Below are positions 54,128 to 60,693 of a stretch of 60,693 nucleotides of DNA, in pieces. The stretch's first letter is position 1; each line of letters begins with the position of its first letter. The notes under the pieces were generated by a model. It was given only the letters and a program-made list of their open reading frames with translations. It was not told the origin of the DNA and ran no database searches. The DNA lies in contig NZ_FODB01000018.1 of NCBI RefSeq assembly GCF_900110265.1, positions 1 to 60,693 of the forward strand, written 5' to 3'. Source of the stretch: Vreelandella aquamarina (lineage in GTDB: Bacteria > Pseudomonadota > Gammaproteobacteria > Pseudomonadales > Halomonadaceae). Both the position numbers and the translations under genes were made by a program.

Positions 54128-55477
54128 ATGGCTTCCATTTCATCACTTGGTATCGGTTCAGGGCTGGACCTCAACGGCTTGCTAGATCAGTTGCAAGAAG
54201 CCGAACGCGGCAAGCTGGAACCCATCGAGCAGCAACTGGAAACCCAGCAAACCAAAATCTCTGCCTATGGGCAGCTACAAACGGCCCTTTCTGCCTTTCA
54301 GGACGCAGCGGATGCTCTCAACGACAGCACACTGTATGAGAGCCTCTCGACCAACGTTAGCGGTGAAGCATTCACTGCCACGGCCAATGGCGAAGCGCAG
54401 CCCGGTAGCTATAACGTATCCGTCACTCAGTTAGCCACATCGGGCACCCTGGCAACCGCAGGCGTGCCGGATTCAACCACCGCCCTGACCACAGAAGCGA
54501 CCACGCTGACACTCAATTTTGCAGGCGCTGATCAAGCTGACGTTGTGGTGGACATTGCTGCCAACAGCTCGCTTGAAGAAGTGCGTGATGCCATTAATGC
54601 GAAAGAAGATAGTGGTGTCTCTGCCTCTATCATTTTCGACGGTGACAATTACCGGCTAGCACTCAACTCTACGCAAACCGGTGAAGACGCGTCTATCTCA
54701 GGCATAACGCTAGGGGCGGCATTTGGCGGGCAGTTGGAATCAGAGTTTACGCAAGCAGGCCAAGATGCGGTTCTTAATGTCAACGGTGTGGCCATTACCA
54801 GCCCTACTAACCAAGTAGAGGGTGCAATTCAAGGCGTCACGCTGAACCTTCAAGCAGAAGGGGATAGCACCGTTTCAGTAGAGCAAAACACCCTAGCAGT
54901 GCGCGAAGCGGTGACGGGCTTTGTAGATGCCTACAACGACCTAAAAGGCACCATTGGCGAACTCACCAGCTTTAATGCGGAAACCGGCGCTGCTGGGGAG
55001 CTGCTGGGCGACAGCGCGGTACGCACGGTGGAGTCGCGTTTACGCAGCGTGTTGGGTGGAGGTATCGAAGGCCAGTTCTCGATGCTAACGGATATCGGTA
55101 TTTCGCTGCAGCGAGACGGCACGCTGGAAATCGATAGCGGCAAGCTAGACGACGCCATTGCCAATAATCAGGGTGCGCTCTCCGCCTTTTTTGCAGGCGC
55201 TGCCGATAACGAAGGTATGGCAGGCCAAGTGAACCAAACCATCGAGCAGTTGCTAGGCACTAATGGTACGGTATCCGGCGCGATTTCTGGTGCTGAAAAC
55301 CGCGTTGAGTCGCTGGGCGAGCGTTACACGCGCATGGAGCAATCCATCGAGCAGACCATTTCTCGCTACCGCACTCAGTTTGGCCAGTTGGATAGCATGA
55401 TTGCCCAAATGAACCAAACCAGCAGCTACCTCACCCAGCAGTTTGATGCGTTAGGTGCACAGCTAGGCCGAAAATAA
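54128..55477 (+). CDS. fliD: Flagellar filament cap protein FliD (copy 1)
   Basis: The 449-residue protein caps the flagellar filament and helps flagellin fold at the tip. The N-terminal FliD domain starts SSLGIGSGLDLNGLLDQLQE, and the C-terminal coiled region (about 330-445) ends with QFGQLDSMIAQMNQTSSYLT. ATG 54128 fits the paralogue's start (MASISSLGIG versus MATITSLGVG). It has its own sigma28 promoter and terminator. A related copy follows in the same direction. No fliS chaperone gene follows either copy in the window. Confidence 0.93.
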   Translation: MASISSLGIGSGLDLNGLLDQLQEAERGKLEPIEQQLETQQTKISAYGQLQTALSAFQDAADALNDSTLYESLSTNVSGEAFTATANGEAQPGSYNVSVTQLATSGTLATAGVPDSTTALTTEATTLTLNFAGADQADVVVDIAANSSLEEVRDAINAKEDSGVSASIIFDGDNYRLALNSTQTGEDASISGITLGAAFGGQLESEFTQAGQDAVLNVNGVAITSPTNQVEGAIQGVTLNLQAEGDSTVSVEQNTLAVREAVTGFVDAYNDLKGTIGELTSFNAETGAAGELLGDSAVRTVESRLRSVLGGGIEGQFSMLTDIGISLQRDGTLEIDSGKLDDAIANNQGALSAFFAGAADNEGMAGQVNQTIEQLLGTNGTVSGAISGAENRVESLGERYTRMEQSIEQTISRYRTQFGQLDSMIAQMNQTSSYLTQQFDALGAQLGRK

Positions 55478-55505
55478 TACCAACTTTGTTTAGCTGTCTC
55501 CAAAG

Positions 55506-55530
55506 CGCCTGCGATAAGCAGGCGTTTTTA
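55506..55530 (+). terminator. Terminator after fliD copy 1
   Basis: CGCCTGC and GCAGGCG arms with a GATAA loop, then TTTTTA. Confidence 0.88.
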
Positions 55531-55572
55531 TTGGGGTAATGGGGTATTCGGAGTTAGGTGATAAAAAAGACC

Positions 55573-55599
55573 TAAAGTTAGCCGTTGTTCCGTCGATAA
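55573..55599 (+). promoter_or_regulatory. Sigma28 promoter of fliD copy 2
   Basis: TAAAGTTA, an 11-base spacer and GTCGATAA match the sigma28 consensus with one change in the -10 element. It lies about 90 bp before the gene. Confidence 0.8.
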
Positions 55600-55687
55600 G
55601 AATGCTATTAAATCCAGTCGAAACGCCACCGCTGGCGCAATGTATCAATAATTGTGGGTTTAGCCTTTTGCATCGAGGAACATCTGC

Positions 55688-57091
55688 ATGGCGACAATAA
55701 CCTCTCTAGGCGTCGGCTCTGGCCTGGACCTCACCGGCTTGTTGGATCAGCTTCAAGAAGCGGAGCGGGGCAAGCTCGCGCCTATCACGCTGCAGAAAAA
55801 ACAGCAGCAGGCGAAAATTTCTGCCTACGGGCAGCTGCAAACATCGCTAAACAGCTTTCAAGATGCTGTAGCGAAACTCAACGACCCGAAGCTCTACCAA
55901 AGCCTTTCCGCGAACGTGCGTGGCGATGCCATTAAAGCCACTACCTCCGCCAGTGCCTTGCCCGGTAGCTACCGGGTAGAGGTATCTCAGTTGGCCACCT
56001 CTGGCACCCTGGCATCTAACCGCATCACGGGTGAAAAAAACGCCGCGCTAGACCTACAAGGGGCCACGGCCATACGGCTCAATTTTGGCGGCGCGGATTC
56101 GGTCGATATTGCCATTGCCCCCAACAGCAGCCTGGAAGCCATTCGTAACGCCATTAACGCCCACAAGGATGCCGGTGTTAACGCCACCATCATCAACGAT
56201 GGGGAAGGCTACCGCCTGGCGCTCAGCTCCAAGGCTACAGGTGCGGATGCTTCGATTGAAGGCTTCAGCTTTGTAGATACCAGCCAGGACCCCGCGGCAA
56301 CGGTAGCAGGGCCCTTTAGCGAAGATGCCGCCACCAAGCGTTCTGGCGAAAATGCCGCGCTCACGGTCAATGGCATTGCCATCAGCAGTGCCAAAAACCA
56401 GATTGAAGGGGCCATTCAAGGGGTTACGCTCAACCTGGCCGAGTTGAGTATTGCCGAAGGTGAAACGGCCACCAGTACCATTACCGTCGAACGAGACACC
56501 CTCAAGCAGCGCGAAGCCATCAACGACTTCGTGAAAGCGTTCAACGACCTGAAAGGCACCATTGCCAAACTCACCAGCTTTACAGGCGACAGCGAAACCG
56601 CAGGCGAGCTGGTCGGCGACAGCACCGTGCGCACCATTGAAAGCCGCTTACGCAACGTGTTGACCGGTGGCGTGGAAGGTGGCGAGCTAGGCACCCTGAA
56701 CCAGCTAGGCATTACCCTGCAGCGCGACGGTAAGCTGGCAGTGGATGACGACAAGCTATCCGACCTGGTGGCCAATAACCCCCAGGCGCTGAGCGACTTC
56801 TTCGCGGGTGATAAAAAAGAGAACGGCCTGGCAGGCAAGCTGTCCACCACGATTGACCAAATGCTCAGCAACAATGGCGTGGTCAAGCTGGCCATTAGCG
56901 GCGCTGAAAACCGGGTGAAAAGCCTAGATGAGCGTTTTGAGCGTATGGAAGTGACCATCGAGCGCACCATGAGCCGCTACCGCTCTCAGTTCGGGCAGTT
57001 GGACAGTATGATTGCGCAAATGAACAGCATGAGTAGTTACCTCACCCAACAGTTTGATGCACTAAATGCCCAGCTAGGGCGCAAGAGGTAG
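55688..57091 (+). CDS. fliD: Flagellar filament cap protein FliD (copy 2)
   Basis: The 467-residue protein is a paralogue of the product at 54128. The two share the opening GSGLDLxGLLDQLQEAERGK and most of the ends (GQLDSMIAQMN... SSYLTQQFDAL). The middle, which faces the solvent in FliD, has diverged, for example in the region around residues 195-225. That pattern suggests an old tandem duplication. It has its own sigma28 promoter and terminator. Two caps may serve different filaments or phases. ATG 55688 is the natural start (MATITSLGVGSG). Confidence 0.93.
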   Translation: MATITSLGVGSGLDLTGLLDQLQEAERGKLAPITLQKKQQQAKISAYGQLQTSLNSFQDAVAKLNDPKLYQSLSANVRGDAIKATTSASALPGSYRVEVSQLATSGTLASNRITGEKNAALDLQGATAIRLNFGGADSVDIAIAPNSSLEAIRNAINAHKDAGVNATIINDGEGYRLALSSKATGADASIEGFSFVDTSQDPAATVAGPFSEDAATKRSGENAALTVNGIAISSAKNQIEGAIQGVTLNLAELSIAEGETATSTITVERDTLKQREAINDFVKAFNDLKGTIAKLTSFTGDSETAGELVGDSTVRTIESRLRNVLTGGVEGGELGTLNQLGITLQRDGKLAVDDDKLSDLVANNPQALSDFFAGDKKENGLAGKLSTTIDQMLSNNGVVKLAISGAENRVKSLDERFERMEVTIERTMSRYRSQFGQLDSMIAQMNSMSSYLTQQFDALNAQLGRKR

Positions 57092-57110
57092 CCGCTAAAA
57101 ATCGCCCGCT

Positions 57111-57135
57111 AGCCCCCATTTCAAGGGGGCTTTTT
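57111..57135 (+). terminator. Terminator after fliD copy 2
   Basis: AGCCCCC and GGGGGCT arms with a 7-base loop, then TTTT. Confidence 0.88.
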
Positions 57136-57246
57136 CACTTCTGAGCCAGGGTGAAGGTGGAAAGAGCCAGGGTAGGTGGTGAAGTTGGTGACTGCTGTGG
57201 GAGGCAGCTAGTTGCCAAACATTACATAATTTTTTACTACTCACCC

Positions 57247-57273
57247 TAAAGGTTCTCCCCATCAGGCCGTTAA
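57247..57273 (+). promoter_or_regulatory. Sigma28 promoter of fliC
   Basis: TAAAGGTT, an 11-base spacer and GCCGTTAA match the sigma28 consensus well. It is about 70 bp before the flagellin start, which has AAGGAG. Confidence 0.82.
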
Positions 57274-57343
57274 TCAATATAACGGCGCTCCATGTCGCCG
57301 AACAGCGGGCCTTCCGGCCAGTTCGCACGCAAGGAGTATCACC

Positions 57344-59821
57344 ATGTCAGTGATCAACACCAACCTCACCTCGCTAGTTAGCCAGCAAAGCATCGGCCGA
57401 TCCAGTACATTGCTGGCCACCAGTATGGAGAGGCTGGCTTCTGGGCTGCGTGTTAACAGCGCTAAGGATGACGCTGCAGGCTTAGCCATTGGCAATCGTA
57501 TGCAGGCTCAAACAACCGGCCTGAATCAAGCTGCACGTAATGCCAATGATGGTATCTCGTTGTCGCAAACAGCACAGGGCGTTTTGGATAGCGTTAATGA
57601 AAAACTGCAGCGTATTCGCGAGTTGGCTGTGCAAGCACTCAACGGTACGGTATCTACTCGTGATGGCGACGTCATTCAGGCTGAGATCAACTTTAACCTG
57701 CAAGAAATAGATCGCCTTGCGGAAACGGCGCGCTACAACGGCATTCCGTTAATGAACGGGCAAGCGGGCAATATTGGCCTTCAAGTCGGCGCTAATGATG
57801 CCGACCAGCTTGGAATCGATCTAAGCCCGCCAGGGTTTAGTGTGGAAGCCCTAGGTTTGGAGGGGCTGAACATCGCGGGCATTGATGGAGAAGTGACAGA
57901 GCGCAATACGCTACGCGGCGTTGCGCGGGATATTCCACTCTATGACCCAGCTACCACCCTAAGTTTTGAACCCGGTACCGAGCAACCGCTCTACTATTCC
58001 AATAGCTTTGGCTACTACACCAGCGATGGCAGCGGTGGTTTTTCACAAGTATCGGTAACCGCCACGCACACCACGGAAACTGATAGCAGCGAGGTATCTA
58101 TCAACACACCTCGGCCTATCTTTGCTGGGGGGCTGGCGACCCAGGCTGAGACTTTACCCGATCTGCCAGCCGGACAACGGCTGATCCAACAAAACGACAC
58201 CTACTACCTTGAAGAAAGGTTGGCAGATGGCAGCTTAAGCTACCGAGAGGCGGGGTTCTCCCTTAGCTATGAAGAAACCATGGAAATGGGTACGTTGCCT
58301 GACGGAACAATGGGATTAATACGTACTTATCCAGTGGAGGCGGCTTTACAGCCTTCAGCCACTATAGAAACGGGTGCCTATACGGATATCAGCGATGCGT
58401 TCACTTTTGACGGTGAAAGCTATAGCTTGGCTGGTGCTGAAAACACTACCTTTTTATCCGCAGTGGGTACTGAGTTAACGGCTGGAGTACTCACTCAAGA
58501 TAGTAGTGGTGAGCTGTATATTCGCGCGGATATAAGTGGAGAAGAACGTTTTTTTCAGTTGGATAGCGTAACTGCCAACAACCGGTTGGTATTCGCAGCC
58601 GAAACTAGCCCCATTGTGCCTGACGCGGGTGATAGCTTCCCCCAGGTCATTGGTGACTTTACGTTTAATAGCACCCCATACGCGACCAGTGGAGTATCGC
58701 TACAGTTTTCAGACCCTAGTGGCGTGTTAGTCAATGATCAAAACGGTGATTTCTTTGTAAGAACCGGAAGCTCTGCTGTTGACTATGAGTATTTTGAGCT
58801 TGTCACAGTGACCCCGGAAAAAGACCTAGTTCTGCAAGCAGATGCTCAAGCGTTTGTAGGAAGTAATTTCTCTGAACAGCCGACGCTAAATGATCCCGAA
58901 GTGCCAGCCGCGGATTTTTCTGCGTTGTCTCCGGCAACGGATATTACCTTTAATGGCAATTTAGCAGGGTTGAGTAACCTTGCGGTGGTGCAGCGTGCAG
59001 ATGATGGTCAGTGGATGATTCGTGGTGAGCAAGCAGACGGTAGTCAAGCGTATTTTGAAGCTGACTTAGAGCTGGTGTTAGATTCTCAAGGGGATGCCAT
59101 CAGCGCCGTTGCAACCGCTACCCAAACAGTAGCAGACGTGCTGGGCATGGCGAGCCAGGAACGTGAGAGTGTGAGTGGTTATTCTCAAATTACGATTGAC
59201 CCTCGTAATGTCAGTGTTCAGTACACGGATGCCCAGGGGCAGCAGTTTGAAGATGTACTGCGTCAGGGTGAAGACGGTGCTTATTACTTTAGTTTGCCGG
59301 GTGAGAGCGCAGTCATCGGAGGATATAAAACAGCCACGCTGGTTGATTTAGAAGGCACCAGTGAAGTAGTGCTGAGGACGTCGAATGGAAGCGGCGAAGT
59401 TCTCGTTTACTACCCCAGTAATGTGAGTCGTGGCACTAATTTCAGCATTGTTGCCCTGACCGATGCGGATGGCTTTGATGACGATGGTATTCCCCATACG
59501 CGCTTACAAATTCGCGAAAACGGCGACGATTTCAGGCTGCGGGTGCCGCGTAATCCACTGGCCGCGTTAGATAAAGCCATTGGTATGGTAGATGCAAAGC
59601 GAAGCTATCTTGGCGCAACGGAAAACCGTCTGGCTTCTGTGATCGAGAGCAATCAGCTCACTGCTACCAACTTGGCGGCTGCCCAGTCTCGCATTATGGA
59701 CGCTGACTATGCGGTCGAAGTGGCTAATATGACCCGCGCACAAATTTTGCAGCAGGCCGGTACGTCTGTCCTGGCACAGGCCAACCAGATTCCGCAGAAC
59801 GTGCTGTCTCTGCTGGGTTAA
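57344..59821 (+). CDS. fliC: Flagellin with a large modular central insert
   Basis: The 825-residue protein is far longer than the usual 270-500. The conserved ends that form the filament core are intact: INTNLTSLVSQQSIGRSSTL and DDAAGLAIGNRM at the N terminus (about 1-165), and the C-terminal 90 residues ending in ILQQAGTSVLAQANQIPQNV and LSLLG. Between them about 565 residues form the exposed part. At least four stretches there share a pattern of Gly, aromatic pair, Arg and a later YFE-like block: GELYIRADISGEERFFQLD (about 389), GDFFVRTGSSAVDYEYFEL (about 467), GQWMIRGEQADGSQAYFEA (about 555) and GAYYFSLPGE (about 644). They look like repeated beta domains. It has its own sigma28 promoter and terminator. 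Confidence 0.95.
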   Translation: MSVINTNLTSLVSQQSIGRSSTLLATSMERLASGLRVNSAKDDAAGLAIGNRMQAQTTGLNQAARNANDGISLSQTAQGVLDSVNEKLQRIRELAVQALNGTVSTRDGDVIQAEINFNLQEIDRLAETARYNGIPLMNGQAGNIGLQVGANDADQLGIDLSPPGFSVEALGLEGLNIAGIDGEVTERNTLRGVARDIPLYDPATTLSFEPGTEQPLYYSNSFGYYTSDGSGGFSQVSVTATHTTETDSSEVSINTPRPIFAGGLATQAETLPDLPAGQRLIQQNDTYYLEERLADGSLSYREAGFSLSYEETMEMGTLPDGTMGLIRTYPVEAALQPSATIETGAYTDISDAFTFDGESYSLAGAENTTFLSAVGTELTAGVLTQDSSGELYIRADISGEERFFQLDSVTANNRLVFAAETSPIVPDAGDSFPQVIGDFTFNSTPYATSGVSLQFSDPSGVLVNDQNGDFFVRTGSSAVDYEYFELVTVTPEKDLVLQADAQAFVGSNFSEQPTLNDPEVPAADFSALSPATDITFNGNLAGLSNLAVVQRADDGQWMIRGEQADGSQAYFEADLELVLDSQGDAISAVATATQTVADVLGMASQERESVSGYSQITIDPRNVSVQYTDAQGQQFEDVLRQGEDGAYYFSLPGESAVIGGYKTATLVDLEGTSEVVLRTSNGSGEVLVYYPSNVSRGTNFSIVALTDADGFDDDGIPHTRLQIRENGDDFRLRVPRNPLAALDKAIGMVDAKRSYLGATENRLASVIESNQLTATNLAAAQSRIMDADYAVEVANMTRAQILQQAGTSVLAQANQIPQNVLSLLG

Positions 59822-59855
59822 TGGGTTAGCTTTTAAGCTGATTGATCGATATATA

Positions 59856-59880
59856 ACGGGGCCGAAAGGCCCCGTTTTTA
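59856..59880 (+). terminator. Terminator after fliC
   Basis: ACGGGGCC and GGCCCCGT arms with a GAAA tetraloop, then TTTTA. Confidence 0.93.
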
Positions 59881-59893
59881 ATGAGAAAATAAT

Positions 59894-60073
59894 ATGAACA
59901 TCCAGGATACCTATTGTCATTTGAAGAATAATGTTTTGGTTAATAATCAGGAAAATTGGAATCGACATCCCGATACCTGTAATTGGGCACGCATAGAAAA
60001 AGAGGTCTTGGCGGGTATGAGTACGATAGAGGAAGAGCTTAAAAGGCGTGGCTTGCCGAGGCCAGTGTGCTAA
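59894..60073 (+). CDS. Small hypothetical protein, 59 residues, after fliC
   Basis: A short open frame begins MNIQDTYCHLKNNVLVNNQE and ends LKRRGLPRPVC. The ribosome site is poor. It lies in DNA with lower GC than the flagellar genes, just after the fliC terminator. I do not recognise it. It may be a real small gene or a relic of a longer one. Codon choice is plausible but not decisive. Confidence 0.4.
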   Translation: MNIQDTYCHLKNNVLVNNQENWNRHPDTCNWARIEKEVLAGMSTIEEELKRRGLPRPVC

Positions 60074-60114
60074 TTCTGATAAATTTTTTGTTAGCTGAGT
60101 GAAGTGAGTGCGTT

Positions 60115-60339
60115 GTGAGGTGTGCAGTGTATCAAAAAAGCTATGTTGTTTTATCCGGAAATTATAAAAGAAAAGTGGTGATTAAAGTTTTTGGCAATGT
60201 TGGTGGGCCGATAAATTTATCAGATTGGCTGGTTGATAAGAGAATTAGTGGAATAAGGCCGATTGATATAACTAGCCAATGCCTTGTCAAGCGTGGGTGC
60301 CTAGTTTTTTTAGAGCCTCTTGATAATGGTGACTCTATA
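60115..60339 (+). pseudogene. Low-GC hypothetical gene, C terminus removed by the IS1380-type element
   Basis: GTG at 60115 opens a frame with YQKSYVVLSGNYKRKVVIKV, FGNVGGPINLSDWLVDKR and CLVKRGCLVFLEPLDNGDSI. At 60340 the frame enters the left end of the transposon, so only about 75 native residues remain. The GC content is clearly lower than in the rest of the window, suggesting acquired DNA. I recognise no family. Confidence 0.5.
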
Positions 60340-60693
60340 CCTGAATCCGTGAGACCGGCCCCCGGAAGCACTTCTAACCCACTGACCTGCATGGCAATAT
60401 AGCCATTATCGCCATTCACCCAGACAGTGCCATGCCCAACATAAAGTTCCGCGCCAGTTGCCGCACCCTCACCAGCCACGCCGGGCTGTCCATCATCGGG
60501 CAATGCTTCGAGATCGCTGGCGTCGACAGCATCGACAGCCGCTTCCCCACCACGCTGGGCATGCGCACCAGTGACGTGATCAAGAGCTACCTGGGCCTGC
60601 TGTGTCTGGGCATGAGCGACTATGACGCTGTCGAGAACTTCCGCCGCGACAAGCCCTTCCAACAACTGCTGACCCTGCAGAAGGTGCCGAGCG
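60340..60693 (+). mobile_element. IS1380-family element, left part; runs off the window
   Basis: The left end is placed at 60340, where CCTGAATCCGTGAG begins; IS1380-family ends (for example ISEcp1) also start with CC. The four bases before it, TATA, could be the target duplication. The right end is outside the window, so neither the inverted repeat nor the duplication can be checked. Confidence 0.7.
60432..60693 (+). CDS. IS1380-family transposase, N-terminal part
   Basis: The frame from ATG 60432 reads MPNIKFRASCRTLTSHAGLS, then KSYLGLLCLGMSDYDAVENF and RRDKPFQQLLTLQKVPS, the N-terminal pattern of IS1380 transposases. Those carry a DDE catalytic triad in the part beyond the window edge. 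The gene is cut by the window, not by a visible mutation. The long open frame on the opposite strand (60162-60665) is a shadow. Confidence 0.85.
   Translation, partial: MPNIKFRASCRTLTSHAGLSIIGQCFEIAGVDSIDSRFPTTLGMRTSDVIKSYLGLLCLGMSDYDAVENFRRDKPFQQLLTLQKVPS

Noticed and set aside
60162..60665. 167-residue open frame on the minus strand at the right edge
   Set aside because: It crosses the boundary between host DNA and the IS1380-type element and is opposite the transposase, so it is a shadow.
1..60693. CRISPR arrays, tRNA and rRNA genes, prophage blocks
   Set aside because: No regularly spaced repeats, cloverleaf sequences, rRNA-like sequence or phage structural genes were seen on either strand.

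Overview
The window looks like chromosomal DNA of a halophilic gammaproteobacterium, most likely Halomonas or a close relative (Halomonadaceae). This is inferred from the moderately high GC content, the respiratory formate dehydrogenase cluster, the acidic secreted protein, and protein sequences that read like halomonad versions. No rRNA or tRNA gene was found to confirm it. A transposon lies at each end: an IS200/IS605-type TnpB element that has cut a LysR gene on the left, and the start of an IS1380-type element that has cut a low-GC gene on the right.

Region by region: (1) 1-3827, the TnpB element, a LysR remnant and a PAS-GSDEF-EAL protein whose 5' end is truncated and frameshifted. (2) 3807-19453, molybdenum cofactor and formate dehydrogenase. 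A leftward operon (fdhD, mobA, moeA, moaA, COG0523 GTPase) diverges from a rightward one (DUF3305, DUF3306, multi-cluster ferredoxin, TorD-like chaperone, small Tat protein, fdhA, fdhB, fdhC), followed by DUF1244, moaB and a second moeA. Together they make the cofactor, sulfurate and insert it, export the folded enzyme by Tat and pass formate electrons to the quinone pool. (3) 19436-22165, a decayed CheW-like gene and a DUF350/DUF1190/glutathionylspermidine-synthase-like set. (4) 22469-28740, an SSS-family symporter and methionine salvage genes mtnK, mtnD, mtnC, mtnB and mtnA. (5) 28754-32027, a RES/Xre toxin-antitoxin pair and recQ. (6) 32090-36337, a complete Ugp-like ABC importer.

(7) 36439-43673 is the most coherent metabolic island. 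A PAS-sigma54 activator diverges from a guanidinobutyrase, a YjiH-type permease, a 2-ketoarginine decarboxylase (AruI-like) and an aldehyde dehydrogenase. Together these would turn 2-ketoarginine into 4-aminobutyrate and urea. The shared intergenic region carries three copies of one 17-bp motif and a good -24/-12 promoter.

(8) 43741-53950 holds mixed housekeeping genes: a DHH phosphoesterase, a very acidic secreted protein, a membrane acyltransferase, a beta-lactamase-fold protein, a parvulin, a YadGH-like ABC exporter, a YejK-like nucleoid protein, an ExoD-like protein, a 24-residue membrane peptide and UDP-glucose dehydrogenase. (9) 54020-59880 is a flagellar filament block of two tandem fliD genes and an 825-residue flagellin. 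Each has its own sigma28-type promoter and terminator. The flagellin carries a long central insert built from repeated modules. The right edge falls in GC and ends in the IS1380-type element.
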